A stretch of 53,292 nucleotides of DNA. Origin: Prauserella rugosa. GTDB lineage: Bacteria; Actinomycetota; Actinomycetes; Mycobacteriales; Pseudonocardiaceae. How positions within the stretch are numbered: position 1 is the stretch's first letter; each line of letters opens with the position of its first letter. Shown here one piece after another: positions 1 to 7,825 of this stretch. Under the pieces are notes generated by a model. That model made no database searches. It saw nothing but the letters and a program-made list of their open reading frames with translations, and was not told the origin of the DNA. The stretch covers positions 1 to 53,292 of the forward strand of contig NZ_JOIJ01000022.1 in assembly GCF_000719975.1 (NCBI RefSeq), written 5' to 3'. The position numbers and the translations under genes are program-made.

Positions 1-73
1 CGATATCGTCGGGGTCGGAGGCGATGCTGTCCGGTGCGGAGCTGTCCGCTGTGGACGTGGACGGAGTTGCCAT
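1..73 (-). CDS. Partial N-terminus of an iron-regulated protein, function unknown
   Basis: An ATG on the minus strand (complement at 71-73) preceded by a GGAAG-type ribosome site opens a frame that runs off the left edge. Only about 24 residues are visible, Ser/Thr/Asp-rich (MATPSTSTADSSAPDS...), with no recognisable domain. It lies immediately downstream of a perfect IdeR/DtxR iron box, so it is probably repressed by iron. Siderophore biosynthesis or iron uptake is a reasonable guess from context, but nothing in the visible residues proves it. Confidence 0.55.
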   Translation of the reverse strand, partial: MATPSTSTADSSAPDSIASDPDDI

Positions 74-118
74 CGGGGTGACTTCCTTTCCGCAAGCCGT
101 CGAACCCGGTCTTGAGAT

Positions 119-137
119 TTAGGCTAGCCTAGCCTAA
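119..137 (-). promoter_or_regulatory. IdeR/DtxR iron box
   Basis: TTAGGCTAGCCTAGCCTAA is a 19-bp perfect palindrome around one central base and matches the established IdeR/DtxR consensus TTAGGTTAGSCTAACCTAA at almost every position. It sits about 45 bp upstream of the minus-strand ATG at 73, a usual place for a repressor site that overlaps the promoter. Confidence 0.85.
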
Positions 138-217
138 GCTTCTGTCGAGTTGGGGGCGGTTGGTGCGAGGAAGGCTTCAGTCGAGCTGACGACCCCGCGT
201 AAGCGGTGGTAGGGGCG

Positions 218-253
218 CCGGTCGGTGTCGCCCCACGGGGCGACACCGACCGG
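218..253. terminator. 17-bp perfect inverted repeat, possible bidirectional terminator
   Basis: Arms 218-234 and 237-253 are perfectly complementary with two bases between them. It can form a very stable GC-rich hairpin, but there is no T-tract on either side. It lies between the iron-box gene and the methyltransferase remnant. A terminator left over from a lost gene is likely. A protein-binding palindrome is the alternative. Confidence 0.5.
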
Positions 254-260
254 ACCATGA

Positions 261-905
261 CGCGAATGGTGGTGTCGGCGTGGGTGCATCGACGAGTGGG
301 TCCGGCAATTTCTGAGTGAGCATCCAACGGGCACCGTCGTCGAGTTGGGCGCGGGCTTGAGCACGCGTTCCACGAGATTGGACAACGGGCGAGCGTGCTG
401 GTTCGACCTCGACTTGCCTGACGTGATCGCGTTACGCAGGCGGTTCTTCGACGACACCGCTCGTGTGAGGATGTTTGAGGGGTCGGTTCTGGACATCGAC
501 TGGTTTGACGTCGTCGGAAGGTTGCCGGGTCCTTACCTGTTCGTCAGCGAGGCCGTGTTGCTATACCTCGTGGAGGGTCAAGTGCAGGAGGTTCTGCGCA
601 ACCTTGTCGACAGATTCCCCGGTATGACGATGCTGTTCGACACGGGTGGCCGTGACATGATGAACAACCAGGACATGAATCCGGTGTTCCAGGCCATTCC
701 GGCGCGTATGCGGTGGGTATGCGATCACCCGGCCGACCTGGAGCGTTGGGGGCTACGTTGGGTCGAGAGCAGGACGCTTGCTCAGCCTCAGCCCAGAATC
801 GCACGCACCTGGCCGCGTCGTTATCGGGCCGGGCTTCCATTATTGGCGCGGATCGCACCGGCGATCGTCAACACCTACAAGCTCAACCGATTCGAACTGC
901 GATGA
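261..905 (+). pseudogene. 5'-truncated SAM-dependent methyltransferase (leucine carboxyl methyltransferase/polyketide O-methyltransferase family)
   Basis: The frame opens after a stop at 258-260 and reads IDEWVRQFL...GTVVELGAGLSTR...WFDLDLPDVIALRRRFF...FVSEAVLLYL, the glycine-rich SAM site and following acidic loop of this family. The C-terminus is complete, but the roughly 80 residues that normally precede the SAM motif are missing. No good start codon exists: the first in-frame candidate, TTG at 345, lies inside the SAM motif. The 5' part has probably been deleted, and an IS3 remnant lies just past the stop. A short product from an internal start cannot be excluded but would lack part of the cofactor site. 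Confidence 0.7.
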
Positions 906-908
906 ACC

Positions 909-1580
909 GACTCCATGGCGGCGTTGTCACCGGCGCGCCGGCCTGGCCCATCGAGCCGCGCATGTGGTGGCGCCACAGGGCTTGTTGCAGTTTCTTGCTG
1001 CGAAACTGGCCTCCACGATCGCTGTGTAGCCGACAATCGGCGACGGTGCCGCCCCGTCGGGCGATGGCGGGCTCGAGTGCGTCGAGGCCGAGTTGGGAGG
1101 TCGATGGAGTAGCCCATGATCCGGTTCGAGAACACGTCCTTGATCGCACAGAGTAGATCTTGCCCTCGCCGGTGGGGTGTTCGGTGATATCGGTCAACCA
1201 CAGGCGATTCGGTGCCTCCGCGGTGAACTCGCGGCGCACCAGATCCTCGTGCGCCGACTGGCCGGGCAGGGCCTTGCGGGAACGGCGTTTCTTGCCGAAC
1301 ATGCACCACCATTGGTTGTCCGGGCAGATCTTCCACACCGTCCGACCCGAAACCTCGATCGCCGTGGCGGCGACCTCGTCGTGTAACAGTCGGTAACCGG
1401 AATTCGGGGCCCTCGCGGTGAGCGTCGACGAGTGCGTTCGCCAGGTACGCTTCGGCGAGTTCGGTGTCGGTGACCGGCCTGCGCAGCCAGGCGTAGTAGT
1501 GATGGTGGTGGAGCTTGAACACCCGGCACGAGGCCGCTACCGGCACCGGTTCGGTGCGTCGGGGCGGCCAACTCCTTCAC
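909..1580 (-). pseudogene. IS3 transposase OrfB (DDE integrase), frameshifted and truncated
   Basis: Pieces of one rve-type integrase are found in different minus-strand frames: a start with YYAWLRRPVTD, then WKICPDNQWWCMFGKKRR and NRLWLTDITEHPTGEGKIY, then CAIKDVFSNRIMGYSID, then LHSDRGGQFRSKKLQQAL, then GDNAAMES. At least four frame changes are needed to join them, near 1400, 1160, 1130 and 940. The LTDIT and HSDRG blocks carrying the first catalytic acidic residues survive, but the C-terminus is missing. Programmed frameshifting normally joins OrfA to OrfB in this family, but it cannot explain breaks inside OrfB. Confidence 0.8.
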
Positions 1581-1896
1581 GAGCCGGGGAATCTTTTCCC
1601 AGCAGATTGCCTTGCGACAGATACGCCGCAGCCCGCCTCAGGGCCTCGTTCTCCTGTTCCAACAGACGATTACGAGTCTTGAGCTCCCGCAACTCAGCAG
1701 CCGCGTCTGAAGACAGACCCGGCTTGGTACCGTCCTCGACCTCGGCCTGACGCAGCCACTTCTGCAACGTCATCGGGTGCACCCTGAAGTCCCTGGCGAA
1801 CTGCCCGATCGTCACACCAGGCCCGCGGTTACGCGCGTCCCGGAGGAACTCACGCGGGTAAGACTTGGACACGATGGCATCCTTCCACGCCTGCAC
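1537..1896 (-). CDS. IS3 transposase OrfA (HTH_Tnp_1)
   Basis: This 119-residue protein is the DNA-binding subunit of an IS3-type transposase. An N-terminal helix-turn-helix (YPREFLRDARNRGPGVTIGQFARDFRVHPMTLQKWLRQ, roughly residues 13-50) is followed by a leucine-rich coiled coil (LRELKTRNRLLEQENEALRRAAAYL, about residues 68-93). The size and architecture are normal. Its partner OrfB is broken, so on its own it is probably non-functional or at most binds the element ends. Confidence 0.75.
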   Translation of the reverse strand: MQAWKDAIVSKSYPREFLRDARNRGPGVTIGQFARDFRVHPMTLQKWLRQAEVEDGTKPGLSSDAAAELRELKTRNRLLEQENEALRRAAAYLSQGNLLGKDSPAREGVGRPDAPNRCR

Positions 1897-1940
1897 ATCA
1901 GCAAGTGAACTCAGATGTCACACATCCCTACAGCAGCCCC

Positions 1941-2180
1941 TCCTTGCCGGTGTTGGGGTGGATCAAAGCGAGTGGCGCTGGGTGAACGTGCCGCGGCGGG
2001 AGCCCTGCCCGGACAGCCGCAGCGGCCCATGGCCAGGGAAGCGAAGTACACATGCTGACCCTGAAATTTACGTGTGATTTAGCCGTGTTGCTCGGCTCAC
2101 TTGCTTCCTAGGGTTGGTTGCAATTGAGCGCAGCGCTGCACCAGGCGGGGGACCTCGTCCGACTGCCGGTCAGGCGCAGT
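1941..2180. other. Intergenic spacer without a recognisable gene
   Basis: About 240 bp between the IS3 remnant and the HMG-CoA reductase gene. I see no convincing coding frame. The stretch around 2050-2120 is more AT-rich than its surroundings and probably contains the promoter of the catabolic operon, although no clear -35/-10 pair can be named. Confidence 0.4.
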
Positions 2181-2200
2181 CCTGAGCGACGTCGCTCGGG
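2181..2200. promoter_or_regulatory. 20-bp palindrome upstream of the HMG-CoA reductase operon, candidate operator
   Basis: The core GAGCGACGTCGCTC (2184-2197) is a perfect 14-bp palindrome, extended on both sides by C:G pairs with one T/G mismatch between. It ends 7 bp before the ribosome-binding GGAGG at 2208. With no loop it is a poor RNA hairpin but a good dimer-binding DNA site. The regulator could be the PucR-type protein encoded at the end of the operon, which is an inference. Confidence 0.45.
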
Positions 2201-2217
2201 AGTGAGTGGAGGTATCG

Positions 2218-3492
2218 GTGGCGGCACAGAGCAGGATTCCCGGTTTCCGGGACGAGTCCCCGAGTGGTCGGCGGGCTTTGGCGGCCGAGTGTGCGGGTGT
2301 TCCGTCGGATGCCCTCGAGGCTTGGGAATCAGGTGGGCTGGGTCTGGAACAGGCCGATCATATGATCGAGAACGTGGTCGGGACGTTCGGCATGCCGATC
2401 GGAGTGGCCACGAACTTCACCGTTAACGGGTCAGATGTTCTGGTTCCGATGGTCACCGAGGAACCTTCGGTCGTTGCGGCGGCCAGCAACGCGGCTCGGA
2501 TTGCGCGCGAGCGGGGCGGGTTCCGCACCAGCAGCTCCGCGCCGATCATGCAGGCACAGGTCCAGGTGCTGGATGTGGCCGACCCGGACGGTGCCCGGGT
2601 GCGGCTGCTCGAGGCTGCCGAAGAACTGATTCTCTTGGCCAACGACCAGGACCCGAAGTTGGTCTCTCTCGGCGGCGGAGCACTGGATCTCAAGGTGCGC
2701 ACGGTCGAAGGACGCAACGATCGGTACGTCGTTGTGCACCTCGTGGTCGACGTGCGCGATGCGATGGGTGCGAACGCCGTGAATACCATGGCGGAAGCTG
2801 TGGCCGATCGAGTCGGGCAGATTGCCGGCGGCCGAGTGCTGTTGCGCATACTGACCAACAAGGCTGATATGCGGTTGGCCCGAGCGCGAGCGGTGTTCAG
2901 TGCCGAGGCACTGGGCGGTGCGGAGGTCGTAGGCGACCTCGTGCACGCGGCGAAGCTGGCCGAGATTGATCCCTACCGTGCCGCGACGCACAACAAGGGC
3001 ATCATGAACGGAGTCACCGCCGTAGTGCTGGCTACCGGCAACGACACGCGGGCAGTCGAGGCAGGAGCGCACTCCCACGCGGTCGGAGCGCGGGGTCAGT
3101 ACACCGCTTTGTCCCACTTCGAAGTCGATAGAGACGGTGACCTCGTCGGCACGCTCGAACTGCCGATGCCGGTGGGACTGGTCGGGGGAGCGACGACCGT
3201 CCACGCGGCAGCACAAGCGGCAGTCCGGATGCTCGGAGTCGGCAGCGCATCCGGCTTGGCTGAGATCATCACCGCCGTCGGATTGGCCCAGAATTTCGCC
3301 GCGCTGCGGGCCTTGGCCACCGAGGGGATCCAACGCGGCCATATGTCACTGCACGCCCGCAACATTGCGATCTCGGTGGGCGCCACCGCGGAAGAGATCC
3401 CTGAGGTCGTGGGCCGGTTGATTGCCGACCGAGCTATCCGGACGGACAGGGCAGAGCAGGTACTCGCCGATATTCGATCTTCCGGCAGCTGA
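2218..3492 (+). CDS. mvaA: Hydroxymethylglutaryl-CoA reductase, class II (degradative type)
   Basis: Interconverts mevalonate and HMG-CoA with NAD(P)H; the class II enzyme of Pseudomonas mevalonii works in the oxidative, catabolic direction. The 424-residue length matches that enzyme. Diagnostic blocks are NFTVNGSDVLVP followed by TEEPSVVAAAS with the catalytic Glu (residues 81-82), DPYRAATHNKGIMNG with the catalytic Lys260, ALATGNDTRAVEAGAH with the catalytic Asp, and a C-terminal GHMSLHARN carrying the histidine. The start is GTG 2218, five bases after GGAGG; a GTG at 2206 is in frame but has no such site. It is the first gene of the catabolic cluster, with HMG-CoA lyase downstream, which supports degradation rather than isoprenoid synthesis. 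Confidence 0.93.
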   Translation: MAAQSRIPGFRDESPSGRRALAAECAGVPSDALEAWESGGLGLEQADHMIENVVGTFGMPIGVATNFTVNGSDVLVPMVTEEPSVVAAASNAARIARERGGFRTSSSAPIMQAQVQVLDVADPDGARVRLLEAAEELILLANDQDPKLVSLGGGALDLKVRTVEGRNDRYVVVHLVVDVRDAMGANAVNTMAEAVADRVGQIAGGRVLLRILTNKADMRLARARAVFSAEALGGAEVVGDLVHAAKLAEIDPYRAATHNKGIMNGVTAVVLATGNDTRAVEAGAHSHAVGARGQYTALSHFEVDRDGDLVGTLELPMPVGLVGGATTVHAAAQAAVRMLGVGSASGLAEIITAVGLAQNFAALRALATEGIQRGHMSLHARNIAISVGATAEEIPEVVGRLIADRAIRTDRAEQVLADIRSSGS

Positions 3493-3545
3493 ACCGTCCA
3501 GTCAGCCGGCCAACCGCATCGAACGTCAAAGGAGACGGAGCAATC

Positions 3546-5600
3546 ATGACCCTGCATGTGGGAATCGACGTGGGTGGCACGTTCACGGACGCGGTCGCCG
3601 TTCACGACGGCCGCGCCGTGCGCGGCAAGGCGTTCTCCACCCCCGATGTTACAACCGGCATCCTTGATGCCCTCGCCGTTCTCGAGAATCGGCTCGAGGT
3701 CGGCGAGCGCGCCTTCTACCCGCAGATCGACCGGTTCGTGCTCGGGAACACGATCGTCACTAACGCCGTCGACGAACACAAGTACTCGGCTGTCGGCCTG
3801 CTGACCACGCAGGGTTTCCGTGACACGCTGCGGATTGCCCGTTCCGCGCGGGACGACGAGCGGGATCCACACCGCATGACGCCGCCACCGGAGATCGTTG
3901 ATCGCAATCGGATCGTCGAGGTTCCTGAGCGCGTCGATGCTCACGGTGAGGTGCTGGTACCCCTGGACGAAGACGCCTTGGGCCAGGCTGTCAATCGCGT
4001 CGTGCAGGCGGGAGCTGAATCGCTGGCCGTGTGCCTGTTGTGGTCGTTCCGCAATCCTCAGCATGAGCAGGAGGTCGGCAAGTACCTGGAGATCCACCAT
4101 CCGGGACTGCCCTACACGTTATCCAGCTCGCTGACGCCCGTGTACCGCGAATATGAGCGGATGGTCACGACCACGTTGGATGCGGCGGTCAAACCGATCG
4201 TGGCGAAGCACTTCGATCATCTCGCCAACGAACTCGCCCAGCGGGGCTTGCGCACCCGCGTGCAGATCATGCAGGTCCACGGTGGTTTTCTGTCAGTTGA
4301 GGAGACCAGCAAGGCGCCGATTGGCATGTTCAACTCCGGACCAGTAGGCGGCGTGACTGGCGCGCGCCTGCTTGGTCATCACCTGGGTCGGCAGCGGGTG
4401 CTTACCGCGGACATGGGCGGTACAAGCTTGGACGCTGCCGCCATCATCGACGACGAGTTCCGCGTGCTGCCGCGTGCCGAGATCGGCTCCTTGCCCACGA
4501 GCCTTACCGCGGTGGATATCGAGACGATCGGCGCTGGCGGGGGGAGTCTTGCGTGGGTCGACAAACGAGGCGTCTTGCGGGTCGGCCCGCAAAGCGCTGG
4601 GTCGGTTCCGGGGCCCGCGTGTTATGGAAAGGGTGGTGAGCTGCCCGCCGTGACGGACGCGACGCTCGCTATGGGCTTGCTCAATCCCGACTACTACCTT
4701 GGCGGCACGGTCACGCTCTACGAGGAGAAGGCCCGTGAAGCGGTGCTGCGCCACCTCGCCGAGCCGCTGTCGTTGACTGTCGACGACGCGGCCCACGGTG
4801 TCTATCGCCTTGCCGTGTCGCAGATGGCTAATGCGGTCCGCAAGATAACTGTCAACCGCGGGCACGACCCTCGCGAGTTCACGCTCGTCGGGTTCGGTGG
4901 GGCGTGTGGGCTGTTCGCGGCTGCTATCGCCGCCGAGATGGGCGTGGGAGAAGTGATCATCCCGCGGGATGCCGCGGTGTTCTCCGCTTACGGCCTCATG
5001 CACGCCGACTCCGTGTTCTCTGCCGTGCAGACCACGCCGTGGACGTTCGCGGATCCGGCGTCGGACTTGGAGAAGGAGTTCGCCTCGCTGGAAGCACGTG
5101 CGGAGGAATGGTTCGAGTCCGAGGGCATCAGCGAGCAACAGCGTGAGGTCTACCGCGAGGCGGACATGAAGTTCGTGGGCCAGATCTTCGAGGTCACCAC
5201 GCGGTTGCCCAGCAAGAACTTCAAGGAGCAGGACAAGGACCTGCTGCGCCAGCGCTTCATCGCGGACTACGAAGCGGAGTTCGGCTCCGGCACGGCCTGG
5301 ACCGAAGCCGAAATCTTGCTGGTCAATTCCCGTGTCCAGGCGATCGGACGTACGGAGGCTCAGCAGATCACCGACAACGGTCGCGGCGGTGAACAACACA
5401 GCACCGACCGAAGGGACTGCATTGACCCTGCGACCGGACAACGGCGCAGCATCGAGGTACACCGAGGTTTTGCCGCCCTCGGCAAGGCTCAAGGACCCTG
5501 TCTGCTGGAGGAGCCCGACACCACCGTGTACGTGCCCGCAGGGGCGGATGTGGAAATGGTCGACGGTGGCCACTTCCTGATCCGCCAGAACGCCAGCTGA
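3546..5600 (+). CDS. Hydantoinase/oxoprolinase subunit A (HyuA; acetone/acetophenone carboxylase-type ATPase subunit)
   Basis: A 684-residue ASKHA-fold protein. The first phosphate-binding motif GIDVGGTFTD is at residues 6-15 and the second, TADMGGTSLDAA, at about 286-297; the NRGHDPREFTLVGFGGACG block of the C-terminal lobe follows. Family members phosphorylate a lactam or ketone/enol substrate, either to hydrolyse a cyclic amide (hydantoin, 5-oxoproline, caprolactam) or to carboxylate a ketone (acetone, acetophenone). The ATG has GGAG upstream. The gene lies 53 bp after mvaA and 59 bp before its partner hyuB. Sequence alone does not fix the substrate; the neighbours (HMG-CoA lyase, SCOT) make a carboxylation giving a C6 or acetoacetate-like acid attractive. 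Confidence 0.85.
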   Translation: MTLHVGIDVGGTFTDAVAVHDGRAVRGKAFSTPDVTTGILDALAVLENRLEVGERAFYPQIDRFVLGNTIVTNAVDEHKYSAVGLLTTQGFRDTLRIARSARDDERDPHRMTPPPEIVDRNRIVEVPERVDAHGEVLVPLDEDALGQAVNRVVQAGAESLAVCLLWSFRNPQHEQEVGKYLEIHHPGLPYTLSSSLTPVYREYERMVTTTLDAAVKPIVAKHFDHLANELAQRGLRTRVQIMQVHGGFLSVEETSKAPIGMFNSGPVGGVTGARLLGHHLGRQRVLTADMGGTSLDAAAIIDDEFRVLPRAEIGSLPTSLTAVDIETIGAGGGSLAWVDKRGVLRVGPQSAGSVPGPACYGKGGELPAVTDATLAMGLLNPDYYLGGTVTLYEEKAREAVLRHLAEPLSLTVDDAAHGVYRLAVSQMANAVRKITVNRGHDPREFTLVGFGGACGLFAAAIAAEMGVGEVIIPRDAAVFSAYGLMHADSVFSAVQTTPWTFADPASDLEKEFASLEARAEEWFESEGISEQQREVYREADMKFVGQIFEVTTRLPSKNFKEQDKDLLRQRFIADYEAEFGSGTAWTEAEILLVNSRVQAIGRTEAQQITDNGRGGEQHSTDRRDCIDPATGQRRSIEVHRGFAALGKAQGPCLLEEPDTTVYVPAGADVEMVDGGHFLIRQNAS

Positions 5601-5659
5601 GGCGTTCTGGTCATCCCGCCGCCCGCTGAACCCGTCGCCCTCATTTCCTGGAGACAGCC

Positions 5660-7825
5660 ATGACCATGAGTTCCTCCTACGTTCCCGCCGGCTACGACCC
5701 CGTCACGCTCGAAGTGCTCCGGATGCGCCTGGATTCCATCGTCGAGGAGATGGGGAGTGCGATGATCCGCTCCTCCGGGTCACCGGTGATCACCGAGTCC
5801 GGTGACTACAACACGGCCCTGTTCGATCCCGAAGGACGGATTTACTCGTACTCGGATGCCGTGCAGTTCCACATCGGCTCCGGCAGCGTCGCAGTGCAGA
5901 ATCTGGTCGCTGAGATCGCGAACGAACCGCTGCATCCCGGTGATGCGTTCATCTGCAACGACCCGCACACTGCCGGTTCGGCACACCCACCGGACACCAA
6001 CATCATCTCGCCGATCTTCCACGGTGACGAACTCATTGGTTGGGCCCAATCGCAGGCTCACCTGGTCGACGTCGGAGGGATGACGCCGGGTGGCTTCGCC
6101 CCGGGCGCTTACGACTGCTACAGCGAGGCGTTGCGGCTGCCGCCCGGAGTGAAGGTCTTCGAACGCGGTGAGCCCGTCGAGTGGGTTCGCCGGATCCTGC
6201 TGAACAACGTGCGTGTGCCCACGCTGTTCTGGAATGACGTGCGTAGCCTGGTGGCCAGCAATAACACAGGAATTCGTCGCCTACAGAGCACGGTCGACGA
6301 GTTCGGGCTGGAGGAATTCCGGGACTACACGCGCGTCAACTTCGAGATCGCCGAGCGCGTGGTCCGTGAACGGATCGCGCTGTTGGCTGACGGCGTCTAC
6401 GAGGCTGACGAGTGGACCGAGCACAACGGTCACGCCAACGACCTCTACCGAGTGCATTGCACTATGACGGTCGCCGACGATCAAATCACGATGGACTTCG
6501 CCGGTTCTAGTCCACAGACTGACGGTTTCATCAACCTCAGCTACGGCACGTTGGTGGGCAGCGTCGCTAGCGCGCTGGTGCCGATCCTTGCCTGGGATGT
6601 TCCGTTCAACGAGGGGGTGATGACCGCCTGCGAGGTACTGGCGGAACGTGGATCGCTGGTCAATCCCGAGCCGCCGGCACCCATCAGCAACGGTCACCTC
6701 ACCACAGGTGCCCGGGTGAGCCGTTTGGTCACCAAGCTACTCAACGAAGCGGCGCGGTCCAGTGATAGCGAGGTGGTGTGGGCCCGCACGCAGGGCGTAT
6801 GGGCAGATTCCTGGACCGGTGGCATCTCCGCAGGTACCCGAGACAATGGTGAGTATTTCGTCCTGTTCAACATGGACGGTGGCGGTATGGGTACCGGCGC
6901 ACAGCCGGTGACCGACGGGCTCGACTGCGGCGGAATGATGACTCAGGTCAACAATTCGTTGCCGGACGTCGAGATGAACGAGATGCTCTACCCGGTGCTT
7001 TACCTGTGGAAGCGGCTCAACACCGCCAGTGCTGGACACGGGGCCTACCGGGGCGGGCAGGGGCACGAGTTCGCTTGGACATTGCATGGTGCTCATGAAG
7101 TGACCCAAACGGTGTTTGCCCCGAACGCTCAGGTGGTGGCGGACGGTTTTGGCGGCGGTATACCCGGTGGCGGCAGCGGGCACGCGCTGTGGCGGGACAC
7201 CAACGTCAACGAGCTGATCAGCCGGGGGACGGTTCCGTCCGACGGCACGCTGACGGCCGGTACGCGAGACTTGTTCGAGATCAACCAGCAGGGCGTCACG
7301 ATCGGTGCCGACGATGTGTTCGTCGAATGGATAGCCGGTGGCGGCGGCTATGGTGATCCGCTGCTGCGTGATCCGGCGTCAGTTGCCCGCGACGTGGCCG
7401 ATGGATACGTGGCTGCGGATATTGCATCGCGAGTGTATGGAGTACAGGTCGTTGATGGCGACGTCGACATCCACGGGACCGAGGTCCAACGTGCAACTTT
7501 GCGTAGCGACAGGCTTGGCGGAAAGGTACCGCGACAGCCAGTCGCGCCCGATGCAACGCCCGACAGTTCAGCGCCTCGCCGAGACGAGCACGGCTGGTAC
7601 TGCCCCGCGAGTGGTGTTCGATTGAGCAGCAGGGAGGACTGGCGAGCGGACGTTCTCGTGCGCACCAGCGTTGCCGCGGAGCGCTTGTCGGAGCTCGGCG
7701 TGAACGTACGTCCACGCGACACCAAGCCGGCTGTACTTCTCGATGAGTGGATCAGCCCGGAGTGCGGCACGCTGCTGGAGACGCGTATCCGCGTCGCGGC
7801 GCAAGAGGAGGTCGGAGCCCAATGA
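5660..7825 (+). CDS. Hydantoinase B/oxoprolinase subunit with C-terminal acetone-carboxylase-gamma-like domain
   Basis: The partner of HyuA, 721 residues. The HyuB core spans about residues 5-570 (YDPVTLEVLRMRLDSIVEEMG, CNDPHTAGSAHPPD at about 98-111, QAHLVDVGGMTPGG). After it comes a tail of about 130 residues with WYCPASG (Cys648) and SPECGTLLE (Cys702), resembling the small zinc-ribbon-like gamma domain of acetone carboxylase and caprolactamase-type enzymes. Each expected Cys pair shows only one Cys, so metal binding may be lost. This tail points to an ATP-dependent carboxylase or lactamase rather than a plain 5-oxoprolinase. The stop overlaps the start of the next gene. Confidence 0.82.
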   Translation: MTMSSSYVPAGYDPVTLEVLRMRLDSIVEEMGSAMIRSSGSPVITESGDYNTALFDPEGRIYSYSDAVQFHIGSGSVAVQNLVAEIANEPLHPGDAFICNDPHTAGSAHPPDTNIISPIFHGDELIGWAQSQAHLVDVGGMTPGGFAPGAYDCYSEALRLPPGVKVFERGEPVEWVRRILLNNVRVPTLFWNDVRSLVASNNTGIRRLQSTVDEFGLEEFRDYTRVNFEIAERVVRERIALLADGVYEADEWTEHNGHANDLYRVHCTMTVADDQITMDFAGSSPQTDGFINLSYGTLVGSVASALVPILAWDVPFNEGVMTACEVLAERGSLVNPEPPAPISNGHLTTGARVSRLVTKLLNEAARSSDSEVVWARTQGVWADSWTGGISAGTRDNGEYFVLFNMDGGGMGTGAQPVTDGLDCGGMMTQVNNSLPDVEMNEMLYPVLYLWKRLNTASAGHGAYRGGQGHEFAWTLHGAHEVTQTVFAPNAQVVADGFGGGIPGGGSGHALWRDTNVNELISRGTVPSDGTLTAGTRDLFEINQQGVTIGADDVFVEWIAGGGGYGDPLLRDPASVARDVADGYVAADIASRVYGVQVVDGDVDIHGTEVQRATLRSDRLGGKVPRQPVAPDATPDSSAPRRDEHGWYCPASGVRLSSREDWRADVLVRTSVAAERLSELGVNVRPRDTKPAVLLDEWISPECGTLLETRIRVAAQEEVGAQ

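Larger units (their letters stand above)
909..1940 (-). mobile_element. Decayed IS3-family insertion sequence
   Basis: It carries an OrfA/OrfB transposase pair on the minus strand. OrfA looks complete. OrfB is broken by several frameshifts and ends abruptly after its GDNAAMES block near 909-917, so the last part of the transposase and that terminal repeat are gone. The left (OrfA) boundary near 1940 is approximate. The element is unlikely to be active on its own. Confidence 0.75.
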
